52,741 bases of DNA from Oscillochloris sp. (GTDB taxonomy: Bacteria > Chloroflexota > Chloroflexia > Chloroflexales > Chloroflexaceae). Location: positions 1 to 52,741 of the forward strand of contig JAAUQO010000011.1 in NCBI GenBank assembly GCA_012032775.1, read 5' to 3'. Position 1 is the first letter of the stretch; each line of letters opens with the position of its first letter. A program made the translations under genes and the position numbers. The notes below the pieces were generated by a model, which was given only the letters and a program-made list of their open reading frames with translations, was not told where the DNA came from and made no database searches. Positions 8,158 through 17,793 of this stretch are shown here, one piece after another.

Positions 8158-10722
8158 ATGAAACGTAAGCACAAGATGGGCGCTCCCCGGCTCATCCGGC
8201 GGCGCGCAGCAGGCCAGAGCCTTCCGCTCATTGGTCTGATGATCGTCGTTCTGGTGGCCATGGTCGGCCTTTCAGTCGATGTCGGCAATACCTTTGCCGA
8301 AGAACGTCAGGCCGTTGCAGCTTCTCACGCTGCATCGATCGCCGGTATGAATGCATACCTCGATCGTACCGGCGCAACCACGAACCAGCGGGTCTATACG
8401 GCGATTGCCGACGCTCTCAGGGCGAATGGCGTCGATATCAACAACCCCGGCGAGAGCCGTCGCGTCGAGGCGCTCTATCTGAATGCTCAGGGTACGCCGA
8501 TCGAGTCGGCCTCCCCGACGATCAGCAACGACGCAAGCCCGGTTCCTCAGGACGTAGCCTATGTCCAGGTGAAGGTTGACGGCGAAGTCGATACATTCTT
8601 CGCCCGGGTCGTGAATCGCAACGATCTGCCGATCAATGCGAATTCCTTCGCCGGTCGCTGCCCCTCGGGATCGGGCGTCTATCCGATCTCCGTCGATAAC
8701 TCCTACATCCGCGGCAACGAGTTCGTCGAGCCGACCAACGGTGACCCCGAAGAGTTCGAGCGGATCGAGGGCGGTCTCTACGACGGCTATACCAAGCGCC
8801 GGATCTATGTCGGTTCGAACGGCACCCCCGGCAGCTTCGGCTGGTTGCGCTGGATGGAAAATACCGGCGCCAACGGCGCTTCCGCCAAGAGCGCACAGGA
8901 GCTTGAAGCCAGCCTCAACGGCTTCGGCAACCTTGCCGCCGGTTTCGAAGAAGTCGTGCCCTGGCCGAGCACCAGTCAGCCCGCGCCGGCTACATACCCC
9001 GAGAAGCCCGGTGAGTTGAACCCCGGCGACTGGGTGTATGGTACGGCCGGCTGGAATAACAGCAGCGATCAGCGTGCGATCATGGAAGCCCATATGACCA
9101 ATGGCACCCAGATGATCCTGCCGATCTATTCGACCGTGCTCGATAATGGCGCTAACGCCAAGTTCCACATCGTACGTCTTGGTCTGTTCTTGATTATCGA
9201 TCGCAACCTGACCGGCAGCGACAAGTGGTTCGATATGATCTTCCTCGGCGATGCGACACGCCAGGAGACGGCCTGCGCCGCAACCCCGCCGCCGCCCGGA
9301 ACCATGACCTTTGAACTCTTCGGCGATGTCGGCTACTATCCTGAGTATCCGTTCTATCCGACCGACCATCGCCCGGTGCAGTATGTCGTGGTGCTTGACA
9401 CCTCCGGCTCGATGAACATGAATTTCGCTGGTGAGGGTATGCAGAACAACAAGGTTGTGCAATGCACCAACGGCCCGCCCGGGGCGCCGCCCAGCCAGAA
9501 CTGCGGTAATGCGAACAGTGCATGGCCCGAGCAGGAAAAACGCCGTATCTACATCGCGAAGAAGTCGATCGAGTTGCTCATCCGCGAGACGAATATGCCC
9601 GGCAACCCCGGCTACAAGGCCGATCTGCCGAAAGATACGATGGCATTAGTCTGGTACAACGATACAGTGCCGACCAGTTGGTCAAAGGGCTTCCGTAGCG
9701 ATCCGAATGCGATCATCACTGACGTGACCAACGCCAACAAGCAGAATGGCGATCCCTATAAGTCCGGTGGTGGTACCAACGGCGCAGCGGCCCTTTATCG
9801 CGCCGCCGACATATTGCAAAATGCGCCCAAGGAGACGACCGAACTCGGCAAGGACTGGCCGTATAAGCGGGTGGTAATCTTCATCACCGACGGTGTGTCC
9901 AACCAGTTCCTTGACACCAGCAAGGGTAATCTCGGCGGTGGCCCGAGCAACAATGGCACGTATCCGACCGGTCACACCTGCAATAAACAAAATGCCGTGG
10001 CGGAAAATGCGCCATGCCAGACAACTGCCGTCGGCGGTATCTACGACAAGAAGAAGTGGGATCGCCCGATTACCCAGATGGTCAATGTCTCGACCGACTT
10101 GATCAAGAACAACGCGGCCTTGCAGGTCGGCGATACGAAGCCTACGGTGTATGTGCTGGCGCTCTCCAATATTCCGGAAGCCGGACTGAAGGATGGTGTG
10201 GCGACATCGTCGATCAACTTCTTCCCGGCTGAGGATTTAGAGGTTAACAAGGCTACCGGGCGCAACAACGTCGAAGACATTATGATCCTCATCAACAAGC
10301 AGGTCGAGAGCGGCGCCTGTATCGCTCAGACCGAGGACTATACGCGGGTGATGCCGAGCTCCTCTTTCGAGGCAATCGACGGCCTGAGCTATCCGAATGT
10401 CGGTAAGGTGGTGATCCGCGATACGAATACCAATGTAAGCTATGAGGCGCCGGTCAAGGCCGATAACGCCGGCCGGTTGTCCTATCGCTTCACCGATATC
10501 CCGCGCGGCACCTACGAGATGTTCGTATACATCTACTTGAAGCATCCGCTCGACGATGAGGACGCTCCGCCGCGTGTTTACAGCGATATCCTGGTGAACG
10601 AAGAACGCCAGTCGTCGATGACCGTGGTGGTCGATCGCAGCGGCCAGGATGTCGGTGGCCTGAACGTAATCAAGCAGGACGTGGACTTGAAGTTGTCGGG
10701 AGCAGTCTGCTCTGTTAACTAG
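8158..10722 (+). CDS. TadG-like pilus-assembly protein with von Willebrand factor A domain
   Basis: 854 residues. The N-terminus has the Tad-type membrane anchor (AAGQSLPLIGLMIVVLVAMV, about residues 18-37) ending in GLSVDVGN. A vWA domain in the middle has the MIDAS motif VVVLDTSGSM, the threonine in GGGTNGAAALY and RVVIFITDGVSN, so metal-dependent ligand binding is possible. The C-terminal ~100 residues (NVSYEAPVKADNAGRLSYRF, GTYEMFVYIY) look like a carboxypeptidase-regulatory-like beta-sandwich. The ATG at 8158 is preceded by CGGAGGA at 8 nt; an upstream ATG at 8098 is rejected. TadG proteins face the outside and are implicated in adhesion or pilus anchoring. Confidence 0.85.
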   Translation: MKRKHKMGAPRLIRRRAAGQSLPLIGLMIVVLVAMVGLSVDVGNTFAEERQAVAASHAASIAGMNAYLDRTGATTNQRVYTAIADALRANGVDINNPGESRRVEALYLNAQGTPIESASPTISNDASPVPQDVAYVQVKVDGEVDTFFARVVNRNDLPINANSFAGRCPSGSGVYPISVDNSYIRGNEFVEPTNGDPEEFERIEGGLYDGYTKRRIYVGSNGTPGSFGWLRWMENTGANGASAKSAQELEASLNGFGNLAAGFEEVVPWPSTSQPAPATYPEKPGELNPGDWVYGTAGWNNSSDQRAIMEAHMTNGTQMILPIYSTVLDNGANAKFHIVRLGLFLIIDRNLTGSDKWFDMIFLGDATRQETACAATPPPPGTMTFELFGDVGYYPEYPFYPTDHRPVQYVVVLDTSGSMNMNFAGEGMQNNKVVQCTNGPPGAPPSQNCGNANSAWPEQEKRRIYIAKKSIELLIRETNMPGNPGYKADLPKDTMALVWYNDTVPTSWSKGFRSDPNAIITDVTNANKQNGDPYKSGGGTNGAAALYRAADILQNAPKETTELGKDWPYKRVVIFITDGVSNQFLDTSKGNLGGGPSNNGTYPTGHTCNKQNAVAENAPCQTTAVGGIYDKKKWDRPITQMVNVSTDLIKNNAALQVGDTKPTVYVLALSNIPEAGLKDGVATSSINFFPAEDLEVNKATGRNNVEDIMILINKQVESGACIAQTEDYTRVMPSSSFEAIDGLSYPNVGKVVIRDTNTNVSYEAPVKADNAGRLSYRFTDIPRGTYEMFVYIYLKHPLDDEDAPPRVYSDILVNEERQSSMTVVVDRSGQDVGGLNVIKQDVDLKLSGAVCSVN

Positions 10723-10746
10723 CAACCGTCAATGTTCCACCATAGC

Positions 10747-10779
10747 GCTTCCTGATCGGGCCTTGCTCGATCAGGAAGC
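10747..10779 (+). terminator. 12-bp perfect stem-loop after tadG-like gene
   Basis: GCTTCCTGATCG (10747-10758) pairs perfectly with CGATCAGGAAGC (10768-10779) around a 9-nt loop, 25 nt after the stop. No T-run follows. Function as a terminator or as an mRNA 3' end is inferred from position. Confidence 0.5.
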
Positions 10780-10943
10780 CGGTTTGATCCGTCATTGTGG
10801 GGCTGCGCTCCCGCAAGATTGATATCCCGCGAGGTCGGGTGGCGCAGAGGATCAATTCCTCTTCGTCACCCGGCCTCATACTATTGCCTGTGGTGCGAGT
10901 TCTCCCCCTCGTCCGCCGCGCATATGCATGTAGGAGGTAGCCT

Positions 10944-13569
10944 GTGCTGCCGCACACAAGGGTTCGCTTTCGGCTGAGTCTGGCCTTGCTCCTCATTGGC
11001 CTGATGACACTCGGTTCTCTCCCTTCTCGCCCCGCCACCGCCCAGGAAGTCGGCGAAATCCAGTACATCGACAATTCGCAGAACGAGTTCGCTAATGGCG
11101 TTTTTGAACGCACCGCTGTCGGTCCGTTCGTCAACAGTGCGATTGATCTTGAAGAAGAAGGCGCGGTACAACTTGCCCCCGCCGGCATATTAACCCGCTG
11201 GGATACCGGTATCAATACCCCGCCTGATGAGTACGCCATCAGTAACGGCGGTCTGGTTGCTCTCGACCGGTTTCTGTATCTTATCGCCGGTGAGTTGAAT
11301 ACCGGCAAGAACGATCAGGTTCTCCGCGCTATCGTCAATACCACCACCGGTCGGCCGGTGCCCTACGATACACAGAGCGGCCTCGTCTGGAAGAACTACA
11401 CCATCCCGGCCACTCGCGGAATCGGCACCGGATTCACCTCATGCTTCGATGATGTCGCCGCGCGGTCTCGCCTGGGTACGGCTGCCTTGGAAGCAACCGG
11501 CGGGGCGAACCTGGGCTATATCTACCTCGTCGGTGGGGTCGTGGATCTGGATTGCGTCACCGACCAGACAACACCGATCGTGCAGATCGCCACGGTTGAT
11601 GCAAATGGTGAGATCAGCGCATGGCGTAGTGCGCCGTTTCTGCCCACCGTTTATACCAGCGGTGAACTCAACACCGAGTTCGCCGAAGGTCTCGCCGATC
11701 CAATGGTGACGATTGTGCGTACCAGCACCAATCGCTATTTCCTTTATGTGATCGGCGGTTTCCGTATCAGCCCGGGTATCAACCGCACCGAACGCATTGT
11801 CAGCACGGTGCTGTATACGCGCTTGAACAGCGAAACCGGCGCCTTGCAACATCCAACAACCAGTAGCACCACCGAACCCTGGGCGCGTGCCGCCGATATC
11901 GAGTTCTTCGATCAGAACAAAACCGGCCTGCGCGACGGCAGCGCAATGGCTGCCCAGGCCTCGAAACTCGACAATACCAGCAATCCGCCAATCGTCGTCT
12001 CCAACGATGCTATCTTCGTTGCCGGCGGTTGCTACACCATCCAGGGGTGCAGCGATAACAACGGCTCGTTGCTACGTGCCGACATCACCAATCCCGATAC
12101 CGGCGAACTCACCTGGGATACGACTCCCAGTGTCAACGGTTCATCCGAAGTCGGCTTCGAGGGCCGCGGCGGCATGGGCGGCCTGACCTACAATAACAAG
12201 CTTTACTTGATCGGCGGTAGTACCGATGGTGCACCGGAAAATGCCAAAGACAGCGTGCCCACTGCATTCTACGACGCTGACCTGAATGTGTTGCGGCTCG
12301 GCGATGGCGATACCTTCTTCATCGGCCCCGACGAAACCGTGTTGCCGACCGGCGGTCGCAGCGATGCAGCAGTGGCAATGGTGCAAGCGACACCGCCGGA
12401 AGATGATCCAACCGCTGCCAACGCCGCCTGGGTGTATGTCCTCGGTGGTCGCGATGCCTCCGGCGACAATACCAATTCGCTCACAATCGGACGGATCGGC
12501 GGTGAAGATGAAGCCAGCGACACCCGGCGTACGCGCGACGGTTGGTACTATTCGTCGGTCGAGTCGATCGATCGAAGGCAAAACCGCGCGCGTCTTGACG
12601 CTTCGCTGGACCGCTGAGATCGATCGCAGCGTGAACACCCAGGCCGACATCCGGGTTGAATTCCGCAAGGCGGTTACAGCCGTCGGCACTAACTGCCGCG
12701 AATCCGACTTCGATGATTCGACCGCCACAACCAATCCCGAGCGTTGGCGAGCGCTCGACGGCGATGCGGACAGCGCCTTCTTTAGCAAGACCAACACCGC
12801 CGCCGATCAATTCAATGTCGTAGAGATGGCTGAACTCTTCCAGGATGAGCAGATCGATGCCACCTGCTTGCAGTTCCGGGCCTACCTTATGCAGAACGGC
12901 CCCAACACCGAAACAGCACCGCCCGATCCGTCGAAAACGCCGCGCATTCTCAGCTTCAGCCTGGAAAAGGTGCTCACCGGTAGCCCCGATCTCAAATTGG
13001 AAGGTGTAACCGAGGGTTCGGAAGGCTTCAGCGTTGGTACGAGCAACGGCAGCCTGCGCAACATCCAGATCAGTTTGAAGAACTTGAATAGCAAAGGTAT
13101 CAATGATACCCTGGCGGTTGACGAGATGACCAACGACGGGTCGTTCTTCGTGAACCTGTGTGTGGCCTATGCACCGCTCAATCAGCCTGAACCGACTCTG
13201 AGCCTGCCGCCGCCCACAGGCAACGCCGCAATTCCGGCCTGTAGTAAGGCCTATGCCGAGATCCCGAATCGCTTCATGCAACCGGGTACTGTATTGGCGC
13301 TCGGGGATTTGCCGTTATGGCGGCCCAACCCGGAAAGTACCAACACCCCGAAACGATTCCTCAGGGAGTTGTACCCGACTCTCTTTAGTGAACCCGGTCG
13401 CTATCGGGTCGGAATTATCATCGACTTCAATAACTTGATCCCGGAAGGCACAACCGGCGAGGTAAATAACCGCGCTGAAAGCCAGGAATTCCCCGATGGT
13501 AAGACAATTCTCGTCACCATCACCGAGCCGCCGACCTTCCAACTCTCGTTGCCGATCCTCGCAAAGTAA
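10944..13569 (+). CDS. Secreted kelch-like beta-propeller protein of the Tad locus, one frameshift
   Basis: About 875 residues when joined. A signal peptide (LSLALLLIGLMTLG ... RPATAQE) leads into repeated strands that end in a glycine pair: FLYLIAGE, LGYIYLVGG, RYFLYVIGG, DAIFVAGGC, NKLYLIGGS, AWVYVLGG. This is a kelch-type propeller of about six blades (residues ~85-540). After a frame change near 12564-12575, within the tandem GATCGATC, EGKTARVLTLRW begins a ~320-residue beta-rich domain. The last residues are FQLSLPILAK. The net shift is +1, which fits a 4-nt duplication of GATC. Position between the vWA protein and CpaB suggests an exported surface or pilus-associated adhesin; this is inference. 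Confidence 0.7.
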
Positions 13570-13587
13570 CATCACGCGCATCCATAT

Positions 13588-13621
13588 GCTTCGGCTCAGC
13601 ACAAACATGCTGAGCCGAAGC
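13588..13621. terminator. Perfect 14-bp stem-loop after the propeller gene
   Basis: GCTTCGGCTCAGCA (13588-13601) pairs perfectly with TGCTGAGCCGAAGC (13608-13621); loop CAAACA. It lies 18 nt after the stop. AAAA follows, not T, so it does not look like a classical intrinsic terminator. Confidence 0.5.
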
Positions 13622-13684
13622 AAAAGTGTAAAGCCACGTTGGCCCACGGTATGCTGAAAACCGCATTCTACGGTTGCCAGCGTA

Positions 13685-13693
13685 TGCTATACT
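13685..13693 (+). promoter_or_regulatory. Extended -10 promoter before cpaB
   Basis: TGCTATACT (TG-n-TATACT) lies 57 nt before the cpaB start. The -35 region is weak, as is usual for extended -10 promoters. Confidence 0.45.
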
Positions 13694-13749
13694 AATCTCG
13701 GTTTCAATACATTTTGTTCGCTGTCTGCTGCGAAGGAAGGATCCCCCAC

Positions 13750-14799
13750 ATGAGACGTGGCGGCGTACTAATTCTCCTGATAGGCTTGATCCTGATCGTT
13801 GGTGCGGTGGCGGCGCTCCTGTTGTTTCAGCCGGAGTTGATCGGCGGCGGGGGCGGTAGTGCTGTGGCAACGCCTTCTTTGCCTACTGAGGTTCCGCAGG
13901 TTGATCTGGTACGGGCACGGGTTGACATTCCCGCCAATACGGTGATCGAGGATGGCCTGACACTGCTTGAAGTCGTCAGCGTACCGGTTACCGAATTCAA
14001 CCAAGACACAAATTTCTCCAGCATTTCCGAGGTTGAGGGCCAATTGACGATCCGCGATCTCCGTGCCGGCGCTGCGATCGAAGCCGCTGCCTTGACTGAT
14101 CCCGGGCTTTCACAACAATTACCTACGGCTGAACCGGATCGCAACCGCGACAAGGCATACCCCTTTGTGGTAAATAACCTCTCCGGTGTCGCCGATCAGA
14201 TTAAGCCCGGCGATTTTGTCGATATCGTCGCAACATTCAATATGTCGCGCCGTCAGGTATTCCCTACCGGTGTTCAGTTCGAAGAAGTCAACGGACAGCA
14301 GATCCCCCAGATTGTGACTGAAATCACCGATCCGACATTCACCGCGACAAAAACGATTGTTCAGCGCGCTCAGGTCTTGCGGATTTTGCGGCCGCAGGTG
14401 GCAGTGTCGGAGGATGGTGAAGAAAGTGAGCCTGAGGCTCCCCCGCCATCAAGCAGCCTGCCCCAGGTTGATGAGTCGGGACAACCAATTACGGCCGGCA
14501 GCGAGGGCGCCGGGACACCTAGTTCGCTGACGACCGGGATCTGGACGTTGATCCTGGCGGTGAACAATCAAGAGGTTGAGTTGATGGAGTTCGCCCTGGC
14601 AACCGACTCACGCCTGGTGTTGGTGCTGCGCGGTGCCGGCGATACCGATTTTGAGTCGACAATTGGATCGACCTACGATCTCCTGGTTTCCGAGTTCGGC
14701 GTGCCGCTGCCCCGCGCGCTGCCGCCTCGTGTGGTAAGCGAGGATGAGGCCTTTACGCCTGACCCGACCCAGACCCCGGCGCCGACGCGGGTTCCATAA
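13750..14799 (+). CDS. cpaB: Flp pilus assembly protein CpaB (RcpC)-like, SAF domain
   Basis: 349 residues. One N-terminal membrane helix (GGVLILLIGLILIVGAVAAL) is followed by a glycine-rich link and a SAF-type domain: VDLVRARVDIPANTVIEDGL, then GQLTIRDLRAGAAIEAAAL. The second half (NNLSGVADQIKPGDFVDIV, TLILAVNNQEVELMEFAL) matches the RcpC/CpaB C-terminal part. In proteobacteria CpaB is periplasmic and works with the secretin; no secretin is in this window. The C-terminus is a proline/threonine tail (PTQTPAPTRVP). The ATG at 13750 follows GAAGGAAGG. Confidence 0.85.
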   Translation: MRRGGVLILLIGLILIVGAVAALLLFQPELIGGGGGSAVATPSLPTEVPQVDLVRARVDIPANTVIEDGLTLLEVVSVPVTEFNQDTNFSSISEVEGQLTIRDLRAGAAIEAAALTDPGLSQQLPTAEPDRNRDKAYPFVVNNLSGVADQIKPGDFVDIVATFNMSRRQVFPTGVQFEEVNGQQIPQIVTEITDPTFTATKTIVQRAQVLRILRPQVAVSEDGEESEPEAPPPSSSLPQVDESGQPITAGSEGAGTPSSLTTGIWTLILAVNNQEVELMEFALATDSRLVLVLRGAGDTDFESTIGSTYDLLVSEFGVPLPRALPPRVVSEDEAFTPDPTQTPAPTRVP

Positions 14800-14844
14800 G
14801 CCAGCGCTAGTTTCCGGGAAGTCGGCAGGTATGATGATGTCGTG

Positions 14845-14922
14845 ATGAAAGACCGCCGACCGAAAACCCGGCGCTGTTTGCACCCGGCAAATGGTTCCTG
14901 GTTTTCGGTCATCGGCTTTCAT
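14845..14922. repeat. Extended imperfect hairpin (about 23-bp arms) between cpaB and cpaE
   Basis: The left arm (14845-14868) and right arm (14900-14922) pair as ATGAAAG, CCG and GACCGAAAACC against their complements, interrupted only by a one-base bulge and a 2-nt internal mismatch. The 31-nt loop contains its own hairpin TTTGC/GCAAA (14877-14881, 14887-14891). This is longer than an ordinary terminator. It may be a structured leader for cpaE or a remnant of a small inverted-repeat element. Confidence 0.55.
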
Positions 14923-14991
14923 ATTCGCCACCTATTCCCTGGAAGTCGTGCCTGTCTTCGTAAACACGAAGCGGCAAATTCCGGCCCAACA

Positions 14992-15000
14992 TGGTATAGT
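14992..15000 (+). promoter_or_regulatory. Extended -10 promoter before cpaE
   Basis: TGGTATAGT (TG-n-TATAGT) ends 63 nt before the cpaE ATG. It would give cpaE-tadABC a promoter separate from the upstream pilin genes. Confidence 0.5.
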
Positions 15001-15063
15001 TGAGATCATCGAGCCGGCCGCCTTGTAGGTGTGCCCGGGTTATTACACGTCTGAGGAGTCGCT

Positions 15064-16335
15064 ATGAGCGAGCCCGAAAAAATTCGCGTCATGATTGTCG
15101 ATGATATCGTCGATACACGCGATCAATTGGAGAAGTTGCTCTTCTTTGAAAAAGATATTGAGGTTATCGCAAAGGCGAGCAATGGGCGCGAAGCAGTGGC
15201 GCTCGCAAAGCAACATCGGCCTGATGTCATTTTGATGGACATCAATATGCCGGATATGGATGGAATTGCCGCGACCGAGGCGATTATGAGCCAGGATCCC
15301 TCGGTGCAGGTGATTATCATGTCTGTGCAAGGTGAGACGGATTATTTGCGGCGGGCGATGCTTGCCGGTGCCCGCGAATTTCTCACCAAGCCGATCAGCG
15401 CCGACGATCTGTATAAGTCGATCCGCCACGTCCATAAGCTCAGTGCCGCCCGCCCCCGAACGGTTGCGACCTCCGGTGGGGAAGTGGTCGCCGGTGCTGT
15501 TGGCGGCGGCACCGAGGGCTTGATTATCGCCGTGTTCGGACCGAAAGGTGGGGTTGGATCTTCGACTGTCGCAGCGAATCTGGCTGTGGCCATTCGTCAG
15601 CAGACGAATAAGAAGGTTGCTCTGGTTGATGGCAATGTCATTTTCGGCGATCTGACGGTTATTCTCAATCTGCGCTCCGATAAGACGATTATCGAACTTG
15701 CGACCAGGGCCGATGAGATCGACGGCGATCTGCTGAATGATGTGCTCGCAACCCATACCTCGCAGGTGAAGGTGTTGCTTGCACCGCCCGACCCGCAACG
15801 CGGTGAGTTGGTTACCTCCGATCATCTTCGGACGATTTTAGAGGCGCTGCGCCGCGAGTATGATTATGTTGTCGTTGATACGCCCGCCTCGTTCCAGGAT
15901 CGCTCGTTGGCGGTACTCGATATGGCCCATCGGATCGTGACGCTTATGACCCTGGAGATGCATACGATTCGTAATATCACGCGCTTCCTCGAAGTGGCCG
16001 ATCTGCTGGAGTATCCCCAGGAGAAGGTGATGCTGGTGCTCAATAAAGCATCGAATCGCACCGGTATCAAGGCCGAAGAGGTTGAGAAGACCTTGCAGCG
16101 CAAAGTGCAGTTCCAGATCGGCGATGCCGGCCAGGATATGACGTTCTCGATCAATCAGGGCGTGCCGCTGGTTATCGCGAAGCCGACCCATCAGATCGCC
16201 CGTGACATCAATACTCTGGCCCGTGAGTTGATGGGGAGTGCGAAAACGACCACCGCTGCACAACCTGCCACTGCAACCGCTGCGGCAACCGAAAAGAGCG
16301 GGGGGCTGTTCTCACGTTTGTTGCCCAAGCGCTAA
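15064..16335 (+). CDS. cpaE: CpaE/TadZ-like protein: receiver domain fused to MinD/ParA-type ATPase
   Basis: 423 residues. Residues 7-125 are a response-regulator receiver with every catalytic residue present: D13, D14, phospho-acceptor D59 (ILMDINMP), S87 (IIMSVQG) and K109 (FLTKP). Residues ~150-395 are a MinD/CpaE-type ATPase with the deviant Walker A FGPKGGVGSST (K161), DGNVIFGDLT and the Walker B-like YDYVVVDTPA. The tail is low-complexity (TTTAAQPATATAAATEK) and then basic (GGLFSRLLPKR). CpaE/TadZ localises the pilus motor to a site on the membrane. No histidine kinase is nearby. GAGGAG lies 6 nt before the start. Confidence 0.9.
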   Translation: MSEPEKIRVMIVDDIVDTRDQLEKLLFFEKDIEVIAKASNGREAVALAKQHRPDVILMDINMPDMDGIAATEAIMSQDPSVQVIIMSVQGETDYLRRAMLAGAREFLTKPISADDLYKSIRHVHKLSAARPRTVATSGGEVVAGAVGGGTEGLIIAVFGPKGGVGSSTVAANLAVAIRQQTNKKVALVDGNVIFGDLTVILNLRSDKTIIELATRADEIDGDLLNDVLATHTSQVKVLLAPPDPQRGELVTSDHLRTILEALRREYDYVVVDTPASFQDRSLAVLDMAHRIVTLMTLEMHTIRNITRFLEVADLLEYPQEKVMLVLNKASNRTGIKAEEVEKTLQRKVQFQIGDAGQDMTFSINQGVPLVIAKPTHQIARDINTLARELMGSAKTTTAAQPATATAAATEKSGGLFSRLLPKR

Positions 16336-16388
16336 TTGCCGCCCCTTAGTCACCCAACTTGTCATCACTGCCGTCGGAGGAGTCCACT

Positions 16389-17777
16389 ATGTCATTGCTT
16401 AAGCGTATCGGAGGCACGGCCCCGGTCGAAAACACCCCGTCTTCATCACGACCGGCGACCGGGCCGAGCCGGCCTGACGCTGTTACCGGTCGCCCGCGTG
16501 ACGAAGACACCTTCAACGATATCAAAATGCGGGTTCAAAATCGCCTGATCAGCGAACTTGATCCGAAACTCGATCTATCGAATAAGGCCAAGGTGCGCAA
16601 GCAGGTCGAAGAGGTCTTCAATGCGATCCTCGATGGTGAGAGTATTGTGGTGACACGTTCTGAACGCGCCCGACTCTTCGAGAGCATTGAGGCGGATATC
16701 ATCGGTCTTGGGCCGCTGGAACAACTACTCGCCGAAGAAGAGATCAGCGAGATCATGGTGAATGGGCCGAAGCAGATCTATATTGAGAAGCGCGGCAAAC
16801 TGATCAAAACCGATATTACATTTGCCAACGATGACCATGTACTGCGGATTATCGATCGTATCGTCGCACCTCTGGGGCGGCGAATTGATGAGAGTTCGCC
16901 CATGGTCGATGCCCGTTTGCCGGCCGGCCACCGCGTGAATGCGATTATTCGTCCTCTGGCATTGAATGGCCCCACCCTGACCATTCGTAAATTCCGCAAA
17001 GATAAACTCACCATCCACGATCTGGTACGTTTCGGCTCGATGTCGCAGGAGATGGCCGATTTCCTCGGCGCCTGCGTGAAAGCCCGGCTGAATGTGGTGG
17101 TTGCCGGGGGCACCGGTTCGGGGAAGACGACGCTGCTGAATGTGCTCTCGAATTTTATTCCCAGCGACGAGCGGATTATTACCGTTGAGAATGCGGCCGA
17201 GTTGCAATTGCAACAGGACCACGTCGTGTCACTTGAGTCGCGCCCGCCGAATGTGGAAGGTCGCGGCGAAGTGACGATCCGCGATCTGGTGATCAACTGC
17301 CTGCGTATGCGCCCCGAACGCATTATTGTCGGAGAGTGCCGCGGCGGCGAAACCCTGGATATGCTTCAGGCGATGAATACGGGCCACGATGGATCGATGA
17401 CGACGATCCACGCGAATACGCCGCGTGATGCCGTCGGCCGTATTGAGACGATGTGCCTCATGGCCGGGATGGATTTGCCGACCCGCGCTATTCGTGAGCA
17501 GGTTGTGTCGGCGGTGAGTGTGTTTGTGCAGCAGTCGCGCTTGAAAGACGGCGCACGTAAAGTGACGCAAATCACAGAGGTTTCCGGGATGGAAGGCGAT
17601 GTGATTGTGTTGCAAGATATCTTTGTGTTCGAGCAGACGGGGATTGATGAAAAAGGGAAGATCGTCGGTTCGCTGCGTCCGACCGGCGTGCGTCCGCGCT
17701 TCATCGAGAAATTCGAGTCGATGAATATCTTCCTGCCGTCGCATATTTTCGGTTCGTCCAACTCGTTCGGCTTCTAA
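16389..17777 (+). CDS. tadA: Tad/CpaF pilus motor ATPase TadA
   Basis: 462 residues, a type II/IV secretion ATPase of the CpaF/TadA branch. An N-terminal ~100 residues contain a flexible S/P/T-rich start and then IGLGPLEQLLAEEEISEIMV. The Walker A is GGTGSGKTTLLN (240-251). The Asp box/Walker B region is RPERIIVGECRGGE, followed by MLQAMNTGHDGSMTTIHANT with the catalytic His. It powers assembly of the Flp-type pilus from the cytoplasmic face. The ATG at 16389 has GGAGGA 8 nt upstream and is preferred over 16359. It lies 53 nt after cpaE and 16 nt before tadB. Confidence 0.95.
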   Translation: MSLLKRIGGTAPVENTPSSSRPATGPSRPDAVTGRPRDEDTFNDIKMRVQNRLISELDPKLDLSNKAKVRKQVEEVFNAILDGESIVVTRSERARLFESIEADIIGLGPLEQLLAEEEISEIMVNGPKQIYIEKRGKLIKTDITFANDDHVLRIIDRIVAPLGRRIDESSPMVDARLPAGHRVNAIIRPLALNGPTLTIRKFRKDKLTIHDLVRFGSMSQEMADFLGACVKARLNVVVAGGTGSGKTTLLNVLSNFIPSDERIITVENAAELQLQQDHVVSLESRPPNVEGRGEVTIRDLVINCLRMRPERIIVGECRGGETLDMLQAMNTGHDGSMTTIHANTPRDAVGRIETMCLMAGMDLPTRAIREQVVSAVSVFVQQSRLKDGARKVTQITEVSGMEGDVIVLQDIFVFEQTGIDEKGKIVGSLRPTGVRPRFIEKFESMNIFLPSHIFGSSNSFGF

Positions 17778-17793
17778 GGTAGGTAATGCACTC

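Noticed and set aside
8272..9462. Long minus-strand reading frame (396 codons) opposite the TadG-like gene
   Set aside because: It is an antisense shadow: the product is low in recognisable structure, rich in His/Gly/Arg runs, and the plus-strand vWA protein has clear motifs throughout.
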